Below, in pieces: positions 34,572-44,576 of a DNA stretch of 64,000 nt. A program made the position numbers and the translations under genes. Under the pieces are notes generated by a model. It saw nothing but the letters and a program-made list of their open reading frames with translations. It was not told where the DNA came from and did no database searches. How positions within the stretch are numbered: position 1 is the stretch's first letter; each line of letters starts with the position of its first letter. This DNA comes from Actinoallomurus purpureus (GTDB lineage: Bacteria; Actinomycetota; Actinomycetes; Streptosporangiales; Streptosporangiaceae): the NCBI RefSeq assembly GCF_024055795.1, contig NZ_JAMXMY010000007.1, positions 62,001 through 126,000 on the forward strand. The letters are read 5' to 3'.

Positions 34572-34600
34572 CCGCTAAGGAGGAGCAGCTCGCACAGCAT
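34553..34600 (-). CDS. leuL: leuA leader peptide, 15 residues with four adjacent leucines
   Basis: ATG 34600 opens a 15-codon frame reading MLCELLLLSGRGGGH and closing with TAA 34553-34555. The four consecutive leucine codons at positions 5-8 (CTG CTC CTC CTT) are what a ribosome-mediated attenuator would use to sense charged tRNA-Leu. No clear ribosome site precedes the ATG, so the leader may be translated from a leaderless transcript. Confidence 0.7.
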   Translation of the reverse strand: MLCELLLLSGRGGGH

Positions 34601-34661
34601 GCCAAACAAGCTAACAGATGCCCCCCGCCGCATCCCAAACGATCCCACCCAATGAGACGAC

Positions 34662-34688
34662 GCACCGAGGTGCGCCGCACCTCGGTGC
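34662..34688. promoter_or_regulatory. Operator palindrome of the RHH-Doc pair
   Basis: Perfect 13-bp arms GCACCGAGGTGCG (34662-34674) and 34676-34688 are separated by one base. TATCCT (34691-34696), a plausible -10, follows directly, so the palindrome covers the spacer and -35 region. This is a classic place for autorepression by the RHH antitoxin. Confidence 0.7.
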
Positions 34689-34719
34689 GCTATCCTGGTG
34701 AACGGAAGGGAGGCCGACC

Positions 34720-34932
34720 ATGACGACACGAGCCTTCACCGTGCGGGTGTCCGAGGACCAGGCCGAAGAACTCGAGGCGATCGCCGCCGCAGAGGGGACC
34801 TCAGTGGCCGAAGAAGTGCGCAGCGCCCTTACGGAGCGCATTGCGGCACGCCGCAAGGACGGGGAATTCCAGGCGCGACTTCGCGCGACCATGGAGCGTA
34901 ACCGCCGCGTACTAGACAGACTGGCGGAGTGA
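34720..34932 (+). CDS. Ribbon-helix-helix antitoxin
   Basis: GGAAGGGAGG precedes ATG 34720; 70 residues. The N-terminus FTVRVSEDQAEELEAIAAAE then TSVAEEVRSALTERI is a CopG/RHH DNA-binding fold. The C-terminal helix (EFQARLRATMERNRRVLDRL) would bind and neutralise the partner toxin. It overlaps the Doc gene by a GTGA junction. It probably represses its own promoter at the upstream palindrome. Confidence 0.88.
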   Translation: MTTRAFTVRVSEDQAEELEAIAAAEGTSVAEEVRSALTERIAARRKDGEFQARLRATMERNRRVLDRLAE

Positions 34933-35348
34933 CGTTCCGTTATCTCGATCTCGCTGACCTGCTCATCATCGCCGAGGCCGTGCTGGAGATGCCGGCCGAG
35001 AAGCTCGCATACTCCTGCCGGTTAGCTCTCGCTGAGTCGGCGGCTCATGCACCGGCGGCGAGTTACGACGGCGTCGATTTCTATCCGGATCTGCCGACCA
35101 AGGCCGCGGTCCTCTGTATTCATCTCGCCAAGAATCACCCATTTCCCGACGGGAACAAACGGGTCGCGTTCCTCTCCATGATCGAACTCATGGAGCGCAG
35201 CGGTTACCGCTGGACGCCACCTCCGGGAGACGAGGACGGAGAGATCTCTGCCCAGATCATCCTCGACGTCGCCGCCGGACCGGTGACCGACCACGTCATC
35301 GCCGGACTCGCTCACTGGATCAGGGAGCGGGTCGGGATCAGGGGATGA
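34929..35348 (+). CDS. doc: Fic/Doc-family toxin (death-on-curing type)
   Basis: GTG 34929 gives 139 residues. The Fic core motif HPFPDGNKRVAFLSM (HxFxDGNKR) is intact, with FYPDLPTKAAVLCIHLAKN before it. Doc toxins phosphorylate EF-Tu with this motif; other Fic proteins use it for AMPylation. Doc-like length and the RHH partner favour the Doc type. Its 3' end overlaps the convergent DDAH gene by 11 bp. Confidence 0.9.
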   Translation: MTFRYLDLADLLIIAEAVLEMPAEKLAYSCRLALAESAAHAPAASYDGVDFYPDLPTKAAVLCIHLAKNHPFPDGNKRVAFLSMIELMERSGYRWTPPPGDEDGEISAQIILDVAAGPVTDHVIAGLAHWIRERVGIRG

Positions 35349-36138
35349 GGACGGACAGGCAGGTCACGCAGCCTTCCATCTTCTCGAACTCGCTGATGTC
35401 GACGACGGCGACGTCGTAGCCCTCGTTCCGGAGCTGCTCGGCCGTACGCGGGGCGGACGCGGCGATGAGCACCTGCTTCTCCCCCAGCACGACCACGTGC
35501 GCGCCGGAGGGCTCCGGCGCCACCCGGAGGCCGGGCAGGACCGAGGTGTCCACCCAGTCCGGGTTGCCGATGAGCGTGCCGTCCGGCAGGGCCGTCATCG
35601 CGGTCTTCAGGTGCAGGCAGTCCCGCAGCTCGACGGGGACGACATGCCGGCCGCGAGTGCCGAGGAGCCGGGGCAACTGGCAGATGGCGTCCTCGTTCGT
35701 ACGGCCCGAGCGCCCGACATAGACGGTCGTGCCGACCTGTAGCACGTCGCCACCGTCGAGAGTGCCCTCCCCGTCGATCCGGGCGACCTCGAGACCCAGC
35801 TCGGTGACCGCCCGCTCCATGGACTCCACCTCGGGACGGCGCTCCGGCGCCCCGGACCGGGCGAGGACGGCGAGGCCGCCGCAGACGACCACGGTGTCCT
35901 CGACGAAGACCGCGTCCGGGAGGTCGTCGGCCGCCGGGAGCTCACGCACCCGCCAGCCCGCCGACCGCAGGGCCGCGACGTACGCGTCATGCTGACGCGC
36001 CGCCAGCTCGGCGTCGACCGGGGTCCGGTCGATGTGGGTCACGAGCCCATCGGCCAGGCGCGGGCTCGGCCGCCGTACCAGGGCGGTACGCGTGATCGGC
36101 TGCTCGGGTTCCACCACGAACGGCTCCTGCCTTGTCAC
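35338..36138 (-). CDS. ddaH: Dimethylarginine dimethylaminohydrolase (DDAH)
   Basis: GTG 36138 gives 266 residues. Substrate and catalytic regions of the guanidine-modifying superfamily are visible: DAVFVEDTVVVCGG, EGTLDGGDVLQVG, catalytic His in LRDCLHLKTAMT, and catalytic Cys in MEGCVTCLSVLIP at the C-terminus. The enzyme hydrolyses methylated arginines to citrulline and amines. It is monocistronic and convergent with the Doc gene. The frame is open upstream to 36636, but that part has no family similarity. Confidence 0.93.
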   Translation of the reverse strand: MTRQEPFVVEPEQPITRTALVRRPSPRLADGLVTHIDRTPVDAELAARQHDAYVAALRSAGWRVRELPAADDLPDAVFVEDTVVVCGGLAVLARSGAPERRPEVESMERAVTELGLEVARIDGEGTLDGGDVLQVGTTVYVGRSGRTNEDAICQLPRLLGTRGRHVVPVELRDCLHLKTAMTALPDGTLIGNPDWVDTSVLPGLRVAPEPSGAHVVVLGEKQVLIAASAPRTAEQLRNEGYDVAVVDISEFEKMEGCVTCLSVLIP

Positions 36139-36191
36139 GGCGCTCCCCGCGTCGGGGAACGCCTCGGGTCGTTGCGCTTTCGAGGCGGCGC

Positions 36192-36806
36192 TCACTCCCG
36201 CGCGGCCCGCTCGGTCGTCGCGATCACACCGAACGCGTGCGCGGGCGTGAGGCCCAACCGGCTCGCGACCTGGCGGAGCACCTGGCGTTCGGCGTCGCTG
36301 AGTGCACCGTCGGCCAGGGCGACGCGGACCGTCTGCGCCAGGAACCACTCCCTGGCCTCGGTGGTGAGCTGCGCCCCGGCCGTGGCGATCACATCTTCGG
36401 CGTCGCCGGGCGGCTCGTCGAGGTCGGCCTGGAGCGCGTCGTCGTCGAAGTCGGCCGCGCCGTACCCGCGGATCGCCTCGACCGCGCGGTTCCGTGCCCC
36501 GGTGTGGTCGGGGTTCCCGGCGGTCAGGACGGGCACCACGGCGGCGCGCATGGCCACCGGCAGGGCGGCCTCCATCTGCCGGACGGTCGGCAGGCGGAGG
36601 GCGCCGAGACCGAAGCGGTTGCGGCACGTGGTGCACTCGACGATCTCACCGACGCGGGTCAGCGGGATCACCGGCAGGAAGAAGAGCGTGAACCACCGGC
36701 GGGCCACCCTCCGCCGATAGCGCCGGTCGCCTCCGCAGTGGGGGCAGTGAAAGTCACCGTGGCTCACGGTTCGGAAGAACACGGCGAACCCGAAGATCAA
36801 CAGCAC
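36192..36806 (-). CDS. Zinc-ribbon plus TerB-like protein
   Basis: The 204 residues start with a hydrophobic stretch (MLLIFGFAVFFRTV). A zinc ribbon follows (FHCPHCGGDRRYRRR ... VECTTCRNRFGLG) with an intervening hydrophobic WFTLFFLPVIPL. The C-terminal helical domain has VRVALADGALSDAERQVLRQ, typical of TerB/tellurite-resistance folds with an acidic DGxxxxxE loop. The family is widespread and poorly characterised. Confidence 0.8.
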   Translation of the reverse strand: MLLIFGFAVFFRTVSHGDFHCPHCGGDRRYRRRVARRWFTLFFLPVIPLTRVGEIVECTTCRNRFGLGALRLPTVRQMEAALPVAMRAAVVPVLTAGNPDHTGARNRAVEAIRGYGAADFDDDALQADLDEPPGDAEDVIATAGAQLTTEAREWFLAQTVRVALADGALSDAERQVLRQVASRLGLTPAHAFGVIATTERAARE

Positions 36807-36970
36807 GGGCGACCTCCTCCTGAATCAACCTGATATCGGAGAATATCGAGCCCACCAATTCGCCCCGCAGAGCGCCCGCCGCTGCCGCGCCCGTCCTCGC
36901 CGGTCACGAGGACGACCGAATCTCCGATGTTCCCGATCTCTTCGGCCGCCGGACGTTAGGCTCCCGCGCC

Positions 36971-37600
36971 ATGACCACCCCGCCTGGTGACCATCCCCTG
37001 TCCGACGCCTCGCCCTCCTCGCCCCCAGCATCCGACGCCCGGAGAGTGCGCGCGACGGCCCCGGAGGCCGGGCCGGATCCGGACGGCACGGCTTCGCCGA
37101 GACCGCCTCAGGCGTGGTTCACGCCACCTCAGGTACCGGCCGTGCCCGAACAACCGGCCGCGGCCCCGCACAAGAGCCTCGCCGAGTACGTCGGCGTCAC
37201 ACTGATCGGCGCGGCGGCACTCCTCCTCCTGTCGCTCTTCCTGCCGTGGACCACCTGGCGCACTCCCGACCTCGGGCGGAGCGTCCTGGAGGGAATGCCG
37301 GCCTCCCGGGCGCACGCCACGTACGGGCTGGCCGGGCCGCACGGGGAGATCGTCGTGCTCGCCGGCATGGCGGCCCTCGGCCTCGCCCTGGCGGGCCGGG
37401 CCGTGCACGAGCGCTTCATCCCGTACGCGGCGATCCCCGGAGCCCTCAGCCTCCTGGCGGTCTTCCACCGGGGCGTGACCCTCGGCGATGAGGGCGTGAC
37501 CGAGTCGATCACCTGGGGGTTCTGGATCGCCGTCCTCGCGTCGGTGGCCGTGCTGGCCCTCGGCCTGGCCGCGCTGGCGCGCGAACACCCTCAGTCGTAG
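36971..37600 (+). CDS. Proline-rich membrane protein with four TM segments
   Basis: The 209 residues begin with about 65 residues rich in Pro/Ala/Ser. Then come hydrophobic segments VGVTLIGAAALLLLSLFLPW, IVVLAGMAALGLALAG, IPYAAIPGALSLLAVF and FWIAVLASVAVLALGLAAL. No family function is recognised. The stop overlaps the convergent era gene by 10 bp. Confidence 0.8.
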   Translation: MTTPPGDHPLSDASPSSPPASDARRVRATAPEAGPDPDGTASPRPPQAWFTPPQVPAVPEQPAAAPHKSLAEYVGVTLIGAAALLLLSLFLPWTTWRTPDLGRSVLEGMPASRAHATYGLAGPHGEIVVLAGMAALGLALAGRAVHERFIPYAAIPGALSLLAVFHRGVTLGDEGVTESITWGFWIAVLASVAVLALGLAALAREHPQS

Positions 37601-38514
37601 AAACCGAGGCGGCGCAGCTGCTTCGGGTCACGCTGCCAGTCCTTCGCCACCTTGATCCGCAGATCGAGGTAGACCCTGGTGCCGAGGAGCGCCTCGATCT
37701 GCTTGCGGGCGCGGGTGCCGACGTCCTTCAGCCGTGCGCCCTTGGGCCCGATGACGATGCCCTTCTGGCTGGGGCGCTCGACGAACAGCCACGCCTGGAC
37801 GTCGATCAGGTCGTCACGGTCCTCGCGCGGCCTGATCTCCTCGACCACGACGGCGATCGAGTGCGGGAGCTCCTCGCGCACGCCCTCCAGCGCGGCCTCG
37901 CGGATGAGCTCCGCCACGAGGATGTGCTCAGGCTCGTCCGTCAGCTCGCCTTCGGGGTACAGCGGCATGCCCTCGGGCAGCCGGGCGGTCAGCAGGTCGC
38001 TGACCACGTCGAGCTGGTAGCCCGACTCGGCCGAACACGGCACGATGTCGGCCCAGTCTCCGAGCCGGGAGACCTTCAGCAGCTGCTCGGCGACCTGCTT
38101 TCGGTCGGCGAGGTCGGTCTTGGTCACGATCGCGATGACCGGCGTCTTCTTCACCTGGGCCAGCTCCGCCGCGATGAAGCGGTCCCCCGGCCCGACCGGG
38201 TCGCTCGCGGGGACGCAGAAGCCGATGACGTCGACCTCGCTCAGCGTGGAGCGGACCAGGCTGTCCAGCCGCTCCCCCAGCAGCGTGCGAGGCTTGTGCA
38301 GTCCCGGCGTGTCGACGATGACCAGCTGGGCGTCGGGCCGGTTCACGATGCCGCGGATGGCACGGCGCGTGGTCTGCGGCTTGTTGCTGGTGATCGCCAC
38401 TTTGGTCCCGACGAGGGCGTTCATCAGCGTGGACTTGCCCACGTTGGGACGCCCGATGAAGCAGGCGAACCCGGATCGGAAGCGGGTGCCGGTCGAAGTC
38501 TGGGGCGAGGTCAC
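37591..38514 (-). CDS. era: GTPase Era
   Basis: GTG 38514 gives 307 residues. G1 FIGRPNVGKSTLM, G2 around QTTRRAIRGI, G3 VDTPGLHKPRTLLG and G4 AIVTKTDL are followed by the C-terminal KH domain (ERPSQKGIVIGPKGARLKDV). Era binds 16S rRNA and helps 30S assembly. The frame is open to ATG 38556, but the GTG start fits family length better. It is the last gene of the ybeY/corC-like/cytidine-deaminase-like/era series. Confidence 0.96.
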   Translation of the reverse strand: MTSPQTSTGTRFRSGFACFIGRPNVGKSTLMNALVGTKVAITSNKPQTTRRAIRGIVNRPDAQLVIVDTPGLHKPRTLLGERLDSLVRSTLSEVDVIGFCVPASDPVGPGDRFIAAELAQVKKTPVIAIVTKTDLADRKQVAEQLLKVSRLGDWADIVPCSAESGYQLDVVSDLLTARLPEGMPLYPEGELTDEPEHILVAELIREAALEGVREELPHSIAVVVEEIRPREDRDDLIDVQAWLFVERPSQKGIVIGPKGARLKDVGTRARKQIEALLGTRVYLDLRIKVAKDWQRDPKQLRRLGFYD

Positions 38515-38565
38515 ATCGTCGATTGTCCCGTATTCCGCGCCAGGGTCCGACAGCACATGCGGCGA

Positions 38566-38895
38566 TCAGTCCGCCAGCACGGTCCGTACGGCGCCGTCCG
38601 GGCCCGCGACGAGCACCGGCGCCTTGGCGGCGAGGTCACGGACCGCCGCGACATCGGGAGCGGCGGCCTCGGTGACGACGGCGGCGGCCTCCAGGCTCTC
38701 CGCTCCGCTGGACACCGCCATCGCCACGGCCACCTGCAACGCCGTCAGCTTCAGCGAGGGCAGCTCCACCGTCGCGGCGGCGTACGTGCGGCCGGTCTCG
38801 TCCCGGACCGCGGCGCCCTCCGCGGACCCGGCACGGGCCCGCGTCGACCGGGCCAAGGTGATGATCTTCGCGTCTTCCGGATCCAGCTCGCTCAC
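38566..38895 (-). CDS. Cytidine-deaminase-like protein without zinc ligands
   Basis: The 109 residues keep the outline of a cytidine deaminase (KIITLARSTRARAGSAEGA, GRTYAAATVELPSLKLTALQ, VAVAMAVSSG). The catalytic (C/H)AE and PCxxC motifs are absent. It is unlikely to deaminate nucleosides. Degenerate homologues occupy the same place between a CorC-like gene and era in actinobacteria. The role is unknown. Confidence 0.75.
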   Translation of the reverse strand: MSELDPEDAKIITLARSTRARAGSAEGAAVRDETGRTYAAATVELPSLKLTALQVAVAMAVSSGAESLEAAAVVTEAAAPDVAAVRDLAAKAPVLVAGPDGAVRTVLAD

Positions 38896-38937
38896 GCGCC
38901 CCAGCGTACTTCCCGCGTCCGGCGACCGCGGTGGGGG

Positions 38938-40248
38938 TCAGGCCTCGACGTTCTCGGGCTCCTGCTCCGCCTCGGACTCCTCGGCGGGGATCCGCTCCAC
39001 CAGGACGGTGCTGATGCGGTTGCGGCGGCCGACCAGGCTCTCGGCGGTCAACCGCAGCCCCGACACCTTCGCCCGGGACCCGGCGATCGGCACCCGGCCG
39101 AGCGCGTGCCCCAGCAGACCGCCGACGGTCTCGACCTCGTCCACCTCGATCTCCACGCCGAACAGCTCGGCCAGGTCCTCCACCGGTAGCCGGGCCGTGA
39201 CCCGCGCGGAACCGTCGGGCAGCCGCTCCACGCGGGGCGGCTCCTGGTCGTACTCGTCGGTGATCTCCCCGACGATCTCCTCGAGGATGTCCTCGATGGT
39301 GACCAGGCCCGCGGTCCCGCCGTACTCGTCGATGACGATGGCGCAGTGGATCTGGCGGGCCTGCATCTCGCGGAGCAGCTCGTCGATGGGCTTGCTGTCC
39401 GGGACGTACGTCGCCGGCCGCATGATCGACTCGACCTTCTCGACCGACTCGCCCTCGCGGAACTCGTGGCTGCGGCGGACGATGTCCTTGAGGTAGGCGA
39501 TGCCGACCACGTCGTCCTCGTTCTCGCCGACCACCGGAATCCGGGAGAACCCGCTGCGCAACGCGAGCGACAGCGCCTGCCGCAGCGTCTTGTCGCGCTC
39601 GATGAACACGATGTCGGTGCGCGGCACCATCACCTCGCGCACGAGCGTGTCACCCAGCTCGAACACCGAGTGGATCATCTCGCGCTCGTCCGGCTCGATG
39701 AGCCGCCGCTGCTCGGCGAGGTCGACGAGGTCCCGCAGCTCGGCCTCTGACGCGAACGGCCCCTCGCGGAACCCGCGACCGGGCGTGAGGGCGTTGCCGA
39801 GCAGGATCAACAGTTGTGGCAGCGGCCCCAGGACGCGGGCCAGCGGGTGGATCACCGCCGCGCCGGCCAGCGCGACGCGGTCGACGTGCTGGCGGCCGAG
39901 CGTGCGCGGCGAGACGCCGACGGCGATGTAGCTGACGACGATCATGGCGGCGGCGGCCGTGAGGTACGCGCGCCAGTTCGCGCCCAGCCACGTGATGCAC
40001 AGGTCTGCGACGAGGACCGTCGCGGTCAGCTCGCAGCTCACCCGCAACAGCAGCACGAGGTTGAGGTAGCGCGGCGGGTCGGCGACGACCTCCGCGAGCT
40101 GCCGGGCCCCCCGCCGCTCCTCGCGCACGATCTCTTCCACCCGGACCCGGGAGATCCGGGCGAGCGCGGTCTCGGCGCTCGCGAACAGACCGGCGACCGC
40201 CACCAGCGCGGCGGCGCCGACGATCAACCAACCCTGAACAGCGGTCAT
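38938..40248 (-). CDS. CNNM/CorC-type membrane protein (DUF21-CBS-CorC_HlyC)
   Basis: The 436 residues have four N-terminal membrane segments ([39 protein letters not shown] and others). A CBS pair follows ([57 protein letters not shown]). The C-terminal CorC_HlyC domain has [18 protein letters not shown]/CorC proteins are linked to Mg2+ efflux. The start overlaps ybeY by ATGA. Confidence 0.92.
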   Translation of the reverse strand: MTAVQGWLIVGAAALVAVAGLFASAETALARISRVRVEEIVREERRGARQLAEVVADPPRYLNLVLLLRVSCELTATVLVADLCITWLGANWRAYLTAAAAMIVVSYIAVGVSPRTLGRQHVDRVALAGAAVIHPLARVLGPLPQLLILLGNALTPGRGFREGPFASEAELRDLVDLAEQRRLIEPDEREMIHSVFELGDTLVREVMVPRTDIVFIERDKTLRQALSLALRSGFSRIPVVGENEDDVVGIAYLKDIVRRSHEFREGESVEKVESIMRPATYVPDSKPIDELLREMQARQIHCAIVIDEYGGTAGLVTIEDILEEIVGEITDEYDQEPPRVERLPDGSARVTARLPVEDLAELFGVEIEVDEVETVGGLLGHALGRVPIAGSRAKVSGLRLTAESLVGRRNRISTVLVERIPAEESEAEQEPENVEA

Positions 40249-40727
40249 GAGGAGGGCCGGGACCGAGCCTCACGCCAAGAGGCGAGCAGCTCAGCCTGCA
40301 GGCCGAACATCTCCTTGTGCTCTTCGGGCTCGGCGTGGTCGTAGCCGAGCAGATGCAGGATGCCGTGGGTGCAGAGCAGATGCAGCTCGTCCTCGGTGCT
40401 GTGACCGGCCGTCTTGGCCTGCCTCGCCGCGACGGTCGGGCACAGCACGACGTCACCGAGCAGCGCCGGGTCCGGCGGCGCGTCCTCGGCCCCACCGGAC
40501 ACGTGGCCCGGCCGCAGCTCGTCCATCGGGAAGGACAGCACGTCGGTGGGGCCCGGCTCGCCCATCCACTTCTCGTGTAGCTCGCTCATCGCGTCCTCGT
40601 CGACGAGGACGATCGACAGCTCGGCGAGCGGATGCACCCGCAGCCTCTCCAGCACGTGCGCGGCCAGGGCCGACAGGGCGGTCTCGTCCGCCGCCGCGCC
40701 GGACTCGTTCAGGACCTCGATGCTCAT
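40245..40727 (-). CDS. ybeY: Endoribonuclease YbeY
   Basis: The 160 residues show [20 protein letters not shown] and the zinc-binding motif [20 protein letters not shown] (HGxLHLxGYDH...H). YbeY is needed for 16S rRNA maturation. It follows phoH and precedes the CorC-like gene with an ATGA overlap, the usual actinobacterial order. Confidence 0.95.
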   Translation of the reverse strand: MSIEVLNESGAAADETALSALAAHVLERLRVHPLAELSIVLVDEDAMSELHEKWMGEPGPTDVLSFPMDELRPGHVSGGAEDAPPDPALLGDVVLCPTVAARQAKTAGHSTEDELHLLCTHGILHLLGYDHAEPEEHKEMFGLQAELLASWREARSRPSS

Positions 40728-40818
40728 TGGTCGCTCGCCCTTCTCACTCGCTTCGCGGAGAACCTCATCCCTCGGCCCTCCACTCCGCTCGCTGCGGCGG
40801 GCTCACTCCGGTTCACTG

Positions 40819-41865
<1,047 letters not shown>

Positions 41866-41982
41866 AGCGCGGCCTTGCGGCCTCTTCGCCCCTGCCTTCC
41901 GGTCACGTCGGGTCTTCGGCTGCGTGTCACCCATGTTACCGGCCTGCACCACTCATTTTCCGATCACGCGGGGACGGCCGGC

Positions 41983-42333
41983 TCATCCCGGCGGCCAGCC
42001 CAGCCCGCGGCCTCCGAGTACGTGCGCGTGCACGTGGAAGACGGTCTGTCCAGCGCCGGAACCGGTGTTGAAGACGACGCGGTAACCGGTCTCGTCGACG
42101 CCGTCCGCGACGGCCACCCGGTGCGCCTCCCGGATCAGCTCGGCGAGCAGGTCGCCGTCGGAGGAGGCGAGCGCAGCCGCGGTCGGATGGTGCTCCCGCG
42201 GGATGACGAGCACGTGCGTCGGCGCCTGCGGGTTGATGTCACGGAACGCGATCGTCCGGTCCGACTCCCGCATCACGTCCGCGGGCACCTCACCCGACAC
42301 GATCTTGCAGAACAAGCAGTCCTGTTCCGTCAA
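41983..42333 (-). CDS. HIT-family nucleotide hydrolase
   Basis: The 116 residues have a zinc-type start CLFCKIVSGEVPADV, PTHVLVIPREHHPTAA and the HIT motif TVFHVHAHVLGGRGL (HxHxH). HINT-type proteins hydrolyse nucleoside phosphoramidates. It lies upstream of phoH on the same strand, with 117 bp between. Confidence 0.93.
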   Translation of the reverse strand: MTEQDCLFCKIVSGEVPADVMRESDRTIAFRDINPQAPTHVLVIPREHHPTAAALASSDGDLLAELIREAHRVAVADGVDETGYRVVFNTGSGAGQTVFHVHAHVLGGRGLGWPPG

Positions 42334-42601
42334 TGCACTCTCCTTCGCCGGGACCAGCGCATGTTATCGCGGCATGGGAGGCCGCTGTCGTCTGCGAATC
42401 GTTACGCGTGCGGGCGTGTAACTCTGGCCAAGACACTCCCTTGTCTGGTTATCGTTGCTCTCACGCGAACCCCCAGCGCCGGATCCGTTCGGTAAATCCA
42501 GAGCCGGGTGACGTTCGCGCGAACTTGCTGGGGCACGGCGTTCGTCCAATGAAGACGACAGCCGATGACGGCACTGACGGGCGGATAAGGCGAGACGAGG
42601 C
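42334..42601. other. Divergent promoter region between HIT gene and sigma gene
   Basis: This 268-bp region must hold the promoters for both directions. GTTCGCGCGAAC at about 42513-42524 is a 12-bp palindrome that could be an operator. No ECF-type -35 was identified with confidence. Confidence 0.4.
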
Positions 42602-43186
42602 ATGCCCTTTCGTAAACCTGACGGCGAGGGCACGCGTCCCACTGATGTGACCGAGACCCTCGTGGCCAGAGGAACGACGGGCGCGGTAGCCGTGGCCTGG
42701 GACGCTGACCAGGCGGTTACCGCGCTTTACAGCGCCCATTACCGCTCCCTCGTGCGACTCAGCGCCCTCCTGGTGCGCGACCTCGCGACGGCGGAGGAAG
42801 TGGTTCAGGACGCGTTCGTCGCCATGCACGGGGCCTGGCGGCGGCTGCGCGATCCGGAGAAGGCGCTGTCGTACCTCCGGCAGTCGGTGGTCAACCGGTC
42901 ACGATCCGTACTGCGGCACCGGGCCGTCGTCGAGAAGTACGCTCCCAAGGGCCTGCCGGACGCGCCGAGCGCCGAGAACGGCGCGATCGTCGAGCTCGAG
43001 CGCACCGCCGTGGTCAAGGCGCTGGGCGGGCTGCCCACCCGACAGCGGGAGGCGCTGGTGCTGCGCTACTACGGTGATCTGTCCGAGGCGGAGATCGCCA
43101 ACACCATGGGGATCAGCCGGGGAGCCGTCAAGAGCCATACCGCGCGCGGGATGGCCGCGCTACGCAGCGTTCTGGAGAAGCTTTAA
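42602..43186 (+). CDS. SigE-family ECF RNA polymerase sigma factor
   Basis: In 194 residues sigma-2 is VTALYSAHYRSLVRLSALLV then ATAEEVVQDAFVAMHGAW. Sigma-4 is LPTRQREALVLRYYGDLSEA then IANTMGISRGAVKSHTARGM. It belongs to the actinobacterial SigE-type ECF group. The TAATG junction with the next gene implies coupled synthesis with its likely regulator. Confidence 0.92.
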   Translation: MPFRKPDGEGTRPTDVTETLVARGTTGAVAVAWDADQAVTALYSAHYRSLVRLSALLVRDLATAEEVVQDAFVAMHGAWRRLRDPEKALSYLRQSVVNRSRSVLRHRAVVEKYAPKGLPDAPSAENGAIVELERTAVVKALGGLPTRQREALVLRYYGDLSEAEIANTMGISRGAVKSHTARGMAALRSVLEKL

Positions 43187-43836
43187 TGACCGAACCCTTC
43201 GACGAGTACGGCGAGCGTCTACGCCGTGTCTTGCACGCGGAAGCGGAAGCGGTCACGCCCTCTCCAGAGGGGCTTGAGCAGATCCGCGGCAAGATAAGCA
43301 AGAAGCGCGAGCGGCGCTTCGGCGCCTGGTTCGCCATCCCGTGGCTACGCCCGCTGGCGGCCGTGGCCGCCGCGATCGTGGTCGCGGGGGCCGCCGTGTC
43401 GGCGACCCCGGCACTCAAGACCTTCGTTCAGACGGGGCACTTCAGCCCGGAGGATCGGCAGGACGGCGGCACGTCGGTGGCCGGCGGGCAGCACGCGGTG
43501 ACCGCCGCACCCCCGGTCAACCCGTCCCATTCGGGGATGAGTGCCGCGCCCCATCCGACGTGGGCCCCGACCACGCCGTCCGGCGCCCACGTCATCACGG
43601 GGCGCAAGTGCCCGCCGGGTGAGGACCCGATCAAGCCGCCGCCCGGTTCGACCGACGGCCAGACGGCGAGCGTGAGTCCTTCACCGCAGGTCACCTGCCG
43701 CCCGGACACGGTGACCTCTCCGCCCACGTCACAGGCCGCGAGCCCGCCGCCCGTCACCTCGCCGACGCAGCAGACCCCGACGAGCGAGGCGCCGACCAAC
43801 GGGGCCCAGCAGCCGTCCACGCAGTCGTCGCCGTGA
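43186..43836 (+). CDS. Membrane-anchored anti-sigma-like partner
   Basis: The 216 residues have a cytoplasmic N-terminus (about 45 residues: EYGERLRRVLHAEAEAV, IRGKISKKRERRF), one membrane segment (LRPLAAVAAAIVVAGAAVSA) and a Pro/Thr/Ser-rich outer part containing CPPGEDPIKPPPGSTDG and a second Cys. No ZAS zinc motif (HxxxCxxC) is present. The role as anti-sigma factor rests on coupling and topology only. Confidence 0.7.
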   Translation: MTEPFDEYGERLRRVLHAEAEAVTPSPEGLEQIRGKISKKRERRFGAWFAIPWLRPLAAVAAAIVVAGAAVSATPALKTFVQTGHFSPEDRQDGGTSVAGGQHAVTAAPPVNPSHSGMSAAPHPTWAPTTPSGAHVITGRKCPPGEDPIKPPPGSTDGQTASVSPSPQVTCRPDTVTSPPTSQAASPPPVTSPTQQTPTSEAPTNGAQQPSTQSSP

Positions 43837-43844
43837 TGTGACGT

Positions 43845-44576
43845 CTACCAGCGGCCGGTGCGGCTGAGCAGCACGGCGGCCGCCGCCACCCCCGCGGTGG
43901 AGGTGCGCAGGACGGTCGGGCCCAGGAGCACCGGTGTTCCACCCGCGGCCTCGAACGCGGCGAGCTCGTCGTCGGTCAGCCCGCCCTCCGGGCCGACGAC
44001 CACGACAATGTCGCCGGTGGCCGGGACGTCGACCCGGCTGAGCGGCCGCTCCGCCTCCTCGTGCAGGATCACGGCCAGCGCGGCGCCGGTGACGCGCTCG
44101 GCCGCCGCCGCCGTGTCGGCCGGCTCGGTCACCTCGGGCAGCCATGCGCGCCGGCTCTGCTTGGCCGCCTCACGGGCGGTGCTGCGCCATCGTCCGAGCG
44201 CCTTGGCGCGGCGTTCGCCCCGCCACTGCGTGACGCAGCGGGCGGCCGACCACGGCACGATGACGTCGACGCCCACCTCGGTCATCATCTCGACCGCCAG
44301 TTCTCCCCGGTCGCCCTTGGGCAGCGCCTGCACCACCACGATCCGGGGTTCCGGCCGGGGAACGTGGCGACGGGCGCGCGCCTCCAGGTGAAGGCTGTCC
44401 CGCTCGGCCGAGGTGACGACGCACTCGACCAGCCGGCCCTCCCCGTCGCTCAGGTCGACCCGCTCCCCCGCCCGCAGCCGGCGCACGGCTGCCGCGTGGC
44501 GCCCCTCGGGCCCGTCCAGGACGATCCGGTCGGACTCGAGGCGGGAGGGGTCGATGAGGAAGACGGGTGGGCTCAT
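43845..44576 (-). CDS. rsmE: 16S rRNA (uracil1498-N3)-methyltransferase RsmE
   Basis: ATG 44576 gives 243 residues. PUA-like N-terminus (HAAAVRRLRAGERVDLSDG) and a SPOUT C-terminus with IVVVQALPKGDRGELAVE, VPWSAARCVTQW, VVVVGPEGGLTDDEL and LGPTVLRTSTAGVAA. The last knot motif has RTSTA where RxETA is common. ATGA overlap with the upstream Lrp gene. It ends just after the convergent anti-sigma-like gene. Confidence 0.94.
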   Translation of the reverse strand: MSPPVFLIDPSRLESDRIVLDGPEGRHAAAVRRLRAGERVDLSDGEGRLVECVVTSAERDSLHLEARARRHVPRPEPRIVVVQALPKGDRGELAVEMMTEVGVDVIVPWSAARCVTQWRGERRAKALGRWRSTAREAAKQSRRAWLPEVTEPADTAAAAERVTGAALAVILHEEAERPLSRVDVPATGDIVVVVGPEGGLTDDELAAFEAAGGTPVLLGPTVLRTSTAGVAAAAVLLSRTGRW

